Assembly (NCBI GenBank): GCA_964654815.1
Contig: CAZZLH010000012.1
Location: forward strand, 1-33,202
Source of the DNA: ZLKRG08 sp964654815
Lineage (GTDB): Bacteria > Actinomycetota > Actinomycetes > Nanopelagicales > Nanopelagicaceae
Reading direction: 5' to 3'
DNA length: 33,202 nt
Below, in pieces: positions 31,427-33,202 of this stretch. A model generated the notes under the pieces. It was not told the origin of the DNA. It did no database searches and was given only the letters and a program-made list of their open reading frames with translations. Numbering within the stretch: position 1 is the stretch's first letter; each line of letters starts with the position of its first letter. A program made the position numbers and the translations under genes.

Positions 31427-32023
31427 ATGAAACGTCGGACATACGACAAGATAGTCACCACCATGGGGTTGGGTCTGACCGTGTTCTTATTTGTTACGTC
31501 AGCTCTACTGAACTGGGGCTATTCATTCGCTGATAAGAATGTAAGGGATAACTTGTCGGCACAGAAGATCATGTTTCCGGCAGCCGATAGCGAAGCAATA
31601 AAGGCGCTACCAGCTGCTGACAAGACAGAGGTAGAGAAATTTGCTGGCATGCAGCTAACCACAGGCGAACAAGCTAGAACCTATGCAGATCACTACATTG
31701 GTGTGCACGTCAAAGGTATCGCCGGTGGCAAGACCTATTCTGAGGTAAGCGGTGCCGCTTTAGCAGCAAATGCCAAGGCACAGGCAAATCCATCTGATAC
31801 TGCATTGGCTGCAGAGGCTGCGCAATTAATGGGTCAGCGCCAAACTCTATTTATGGGAGAGACGCTTAAGGGGCTACTTGGTTTCTCATTCGCATTCTGG
31901 CAATTAGGTCAGATTGCACAGATCGCTTCGGGAGTTGCGCTAATAGGTGGCATCGTAATGCTGCTACTGACTTTCGCTGGCTATCTACACCTTCGTCGCA
32001 CTGACGATAGTGCGACGATTTAG
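31427..32023 (+). CDS. Small membrane protein of unknown function
   Basis: Not recognised with confidence. The 198-aa product has a short basic N-terminus (MKRRTYDK), a first membrane helix (about 11-30) ending LLNWGYSFAD, and an extracytoplasmic region of about 110 residues rich in Ala, Lys and Glu. This is followed by a re-entrant or membrane-hugging stretch FSFAFWQLGQIAQIAS (153-168), a second helix (169-186) and a short LHLRRTDD tail. The layout suggests both ends inside the cell and a periplasm-type loop outside. The ATG at 31427 is preceded by AGGAGAG about 6 nt upstream, a clear ribosome site. It is convergent with ino1 across a scaffold gap, and the final codons form a perfect inverted repeat. 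Confidence 0.8.
   Translation: MKRRTYDKIVTTMGLGLTVFLFVTSALLNWGYSFADKNVRDNLSAQKIMFPAADSEAIKALPAADKTEVEKFAGMQLTTGEQARTYADHYIGVHVKGIAGGKTYSEVSGAALAANAKAQANPSDTALAAEAAQLMGQRQTLFMGETLKGLLGFSFAFWQLGQIAQIASGVALIGGIVMLLLTFAGYLHLRRTDDSATI
31994..32017. terminator. Perfect 9-bp hairpin at a convergent gene end
   Basis: CGTCGCACT (31994-32002), loop GACGAT, AGTGCGACG (32009-32017). It overlaps the last codons of the membrane protein gene and ends 7 bp before the assembly gap. No T tract follows on the readable side (ATTTAG), so a terminator role, possibly for the opposing ino1 transcript, is only plausible. Confidence 0.45.
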
Positions 32024-32024
32024 C

Positions 32025-32124
32025 NNNNNNNNNNNNNNNNNNNNNNNNNNNNNNNNNNNNNNNNNNNNNNNNNNNNNNNNNNNNNNNNNNNNNNNNNNNN
32101 NNNNNNNNNNNNNNNNNNNNNNNN
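32025..32124. other. Scaffold gap removing the ino1 3' end
   Basis: Exactly 100 N. Unlike the gap at 7107 there is no repeated sequence on its two sides. It hides the last residues and the stop codon of ino1 and the intergenic region between two convergent genes. Confidence 0.95.
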
Positions 32125-33179
32125 CGAGCTGCTTCATCGGTGTATTGAGTTGGTGGGGTCTTCATGAAGTATGAAGATGGTGAGAGCAATGGTCCGCCGA
32201 TCTTTCGATCAAGGCCCAACTTGGCGCAGCGAAGCGCATCGATAATCACGCCAGCCGAGTTGGGTGAATCCCAAACCTCTAACTTGTATTCAAGATTTAG
32301 TGGCACATCGCCAAAGGCGCGACCTTCCATGCGGACATAGGCCCACTTACGATCATCTAGCCAAGGGATGTAATCCGATGGACCAATATGTACATTGCGA
32401 TCTCCCATGTCGTAATCCAACTGAGAGGTCACAGAGTTGGTCTTGGAGATCTTCTTAGATTCCAAACGATCACGTTCGAGCATGTTCATGAAATCCATAT
32501 TTCCGCCAACATTTAACTGATAAGTGCGATCTACATGCACACCACGATCCTGGAAGAGTTTGGTCATGATGCGGTGGGTAATGGTCGCGCCTACCTGTGA
32601 CTTGATGTCATCGCCCACGATAGGAATGCCAGCCTTGGTGAACTTCTCGGCCCAAACGGGATCAGAGGCGATAAATACGGGAAGCGCATTCACGAAGGCG
32701 CAGCCAGCATCAATTGCACATTGCGCATAGAACTTGGCAGCCTCTTCAGAGCCAACTGGCAAATAGCAGATCAGTACATCGACTTTATGCGCCTTTAGAG
32801 ATGCGACGACATCAACCGCAGGCTCTTTGGACTCTTGAATGGTCTCGCGATAGTAACGTCCAAGCCCATCAAGGGTTTGGCCACGCTCAACTACTACCCC
32901 GGCCTTTGGCACGTTGCAGAACTTGATGGTGTTGTTCTCAGATGCCCAGATGGCATCAGCAAGATCTAACCCGACCTTCTTGGCATCTACATCGTATGCT
33001 GCAACAAACTTCACATTGCTGATGTGGTAACCACCAACAACTGCATGCATCAGACCTGGGATCTCTTGATCAACTGCAGCGTTCTTGTAGTACTCCACGC
33101 CTTGAACAAGTGAGTTGGCACAATTTCCGATACCAACGATGGCTACACGAATGTCGCCGGGTGCTGTTTGGATTGTCAT
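32125..33179 (-). CDS. ino1: Inositol-3-phosphate synthase (C-terminus missing in gap)
   Basis: Converts glucose 6-phosphate to myo-inositol 3-phosphate with bound NAD, the first step toward phosphatidylinositol and, in many actinobacteria, mycothiol. The visible 351 residues start MTIQTAPGDIRVAIVGIGNCANSLVQG, with the Rossmann motif GIGNCA. They include VGDDIKSQVGATITHR, NVGGNMDFMNML, and DYIPWLDDRKWAYVRMEGRAFGDVP, all characteristic of the actinobacterial enzyme, and end at SSYFMKTPPTQYTDEAA before the gap. Only about ten residues should be missing. The ATG at 33179 has AAAGGA about 8 nt upstream. Reading the frame through the Ns into the opposite strand of the neighbour is an artefact. Confidence 0.96.
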
Positions 33180-33202
33180 CTCTATCCTTTTACCTGTTTC
33201 CT

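Noticed and set aside
31866..32124. Extension of the ino1 reading frame through the Ns and beyond
   Set aside because: The frame only stays open because Ns do not encode stops; the far side is the opposite strand of a gene with a clear ribosome site.
1..33202. tRNA, rRNA, insertion sequences, phage genes or toxin-antitoxin pairs
   Set aside because: None was recognised on reading both strands; almost all sequence is taken by identifiable genes.

Overview
The window is chromosomal DNA of a moderate-GC actinobacterium. The evidence is gene content and order: ctaC-ctaD-ctaF of the actinobacterial aa3 oxidase, a HesB/ErpA-type protein, DUF3043, gcvT, pepA, lpd, a dihydrolipoamide acyltransferase, a TIGR01777 epimerase, lipB, lipA, DUF4191, an RDD protein, glnA and an actinobacterial inositol-phosphate synthase. 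As I remember it, this follows the order of the Mycobacterium tuberculosis Rv2199c-Rv2220 segment. Base composition near 50% GC, very tight packing and three 100-N scaffold gaps suggest a metagenome-assembled genome of a small freshwater actinobacterium (Nanopelagicales/acI-like). The taxonomic placement is inference.

Layout. 1-3742 (minus): uppP (cut by the window edge) and the cytochrome oxidase genes. 3883-6055: Fe-S insertion protein, DUF3043 protein and an aldo/keto reductase. 6121-10281 (plus): a cobalamin riboswitch, a secreted SCO2322-family protein and the T, fused A-A and S subunits of an ECF transporter, which together read as a vitamin B12 uptake operon. 10274-16323: gcvT, leucyl aminopeptidase, Lpd, an acyltransferase that lost its lipoyl domains in a gap, and a TIGR01777 epimerase. 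16303-20648 (minus): MMPL exporter, Gfo/Idh/MocA oxidoreductase and FAD amine oxidase-like protein. 20784-25730: lipB-lipA-plsC-DUF4191, RDD protein, glnA with a clear terminator. 25803-31260: two MFS transporters, an NCS1 permease, an SDR and an enoyl-CoA hydratase-like protein. 31427-33179: a small membrane protein and ino1.

How the genes work together. Lipoate is a common thread: LipB and LipA make the cofactor used by the Lpd/E2 complex, and GcvT belongs to the lipoate-dependent glycine cleavage system. The B12 operon sits where, from memory, M. tuberculosis carries cobT/cobS, so cobalamin uptake appears to stand where lower-ligand synthesis genes stand elsewhere.

Most notable observations. 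(1) The oxidase appears to have lost the non-redox Mg/Mn site at the subunit I/II interface, with substitutions in both subunits. (2) At least eleven genes have a TAnnnT hexamer exactly 6-7 nt before the start codon and no Shine-Dalgarno sequence, implying widespread leaderless transcripts. (3) Many spacers carry short tandem repeats of 9-15 bp. (4) One scaffold gap is false, because its flanks are the same 55 bp. No tRNA, rRNA, CRISPR array or insertion sequence was seen.
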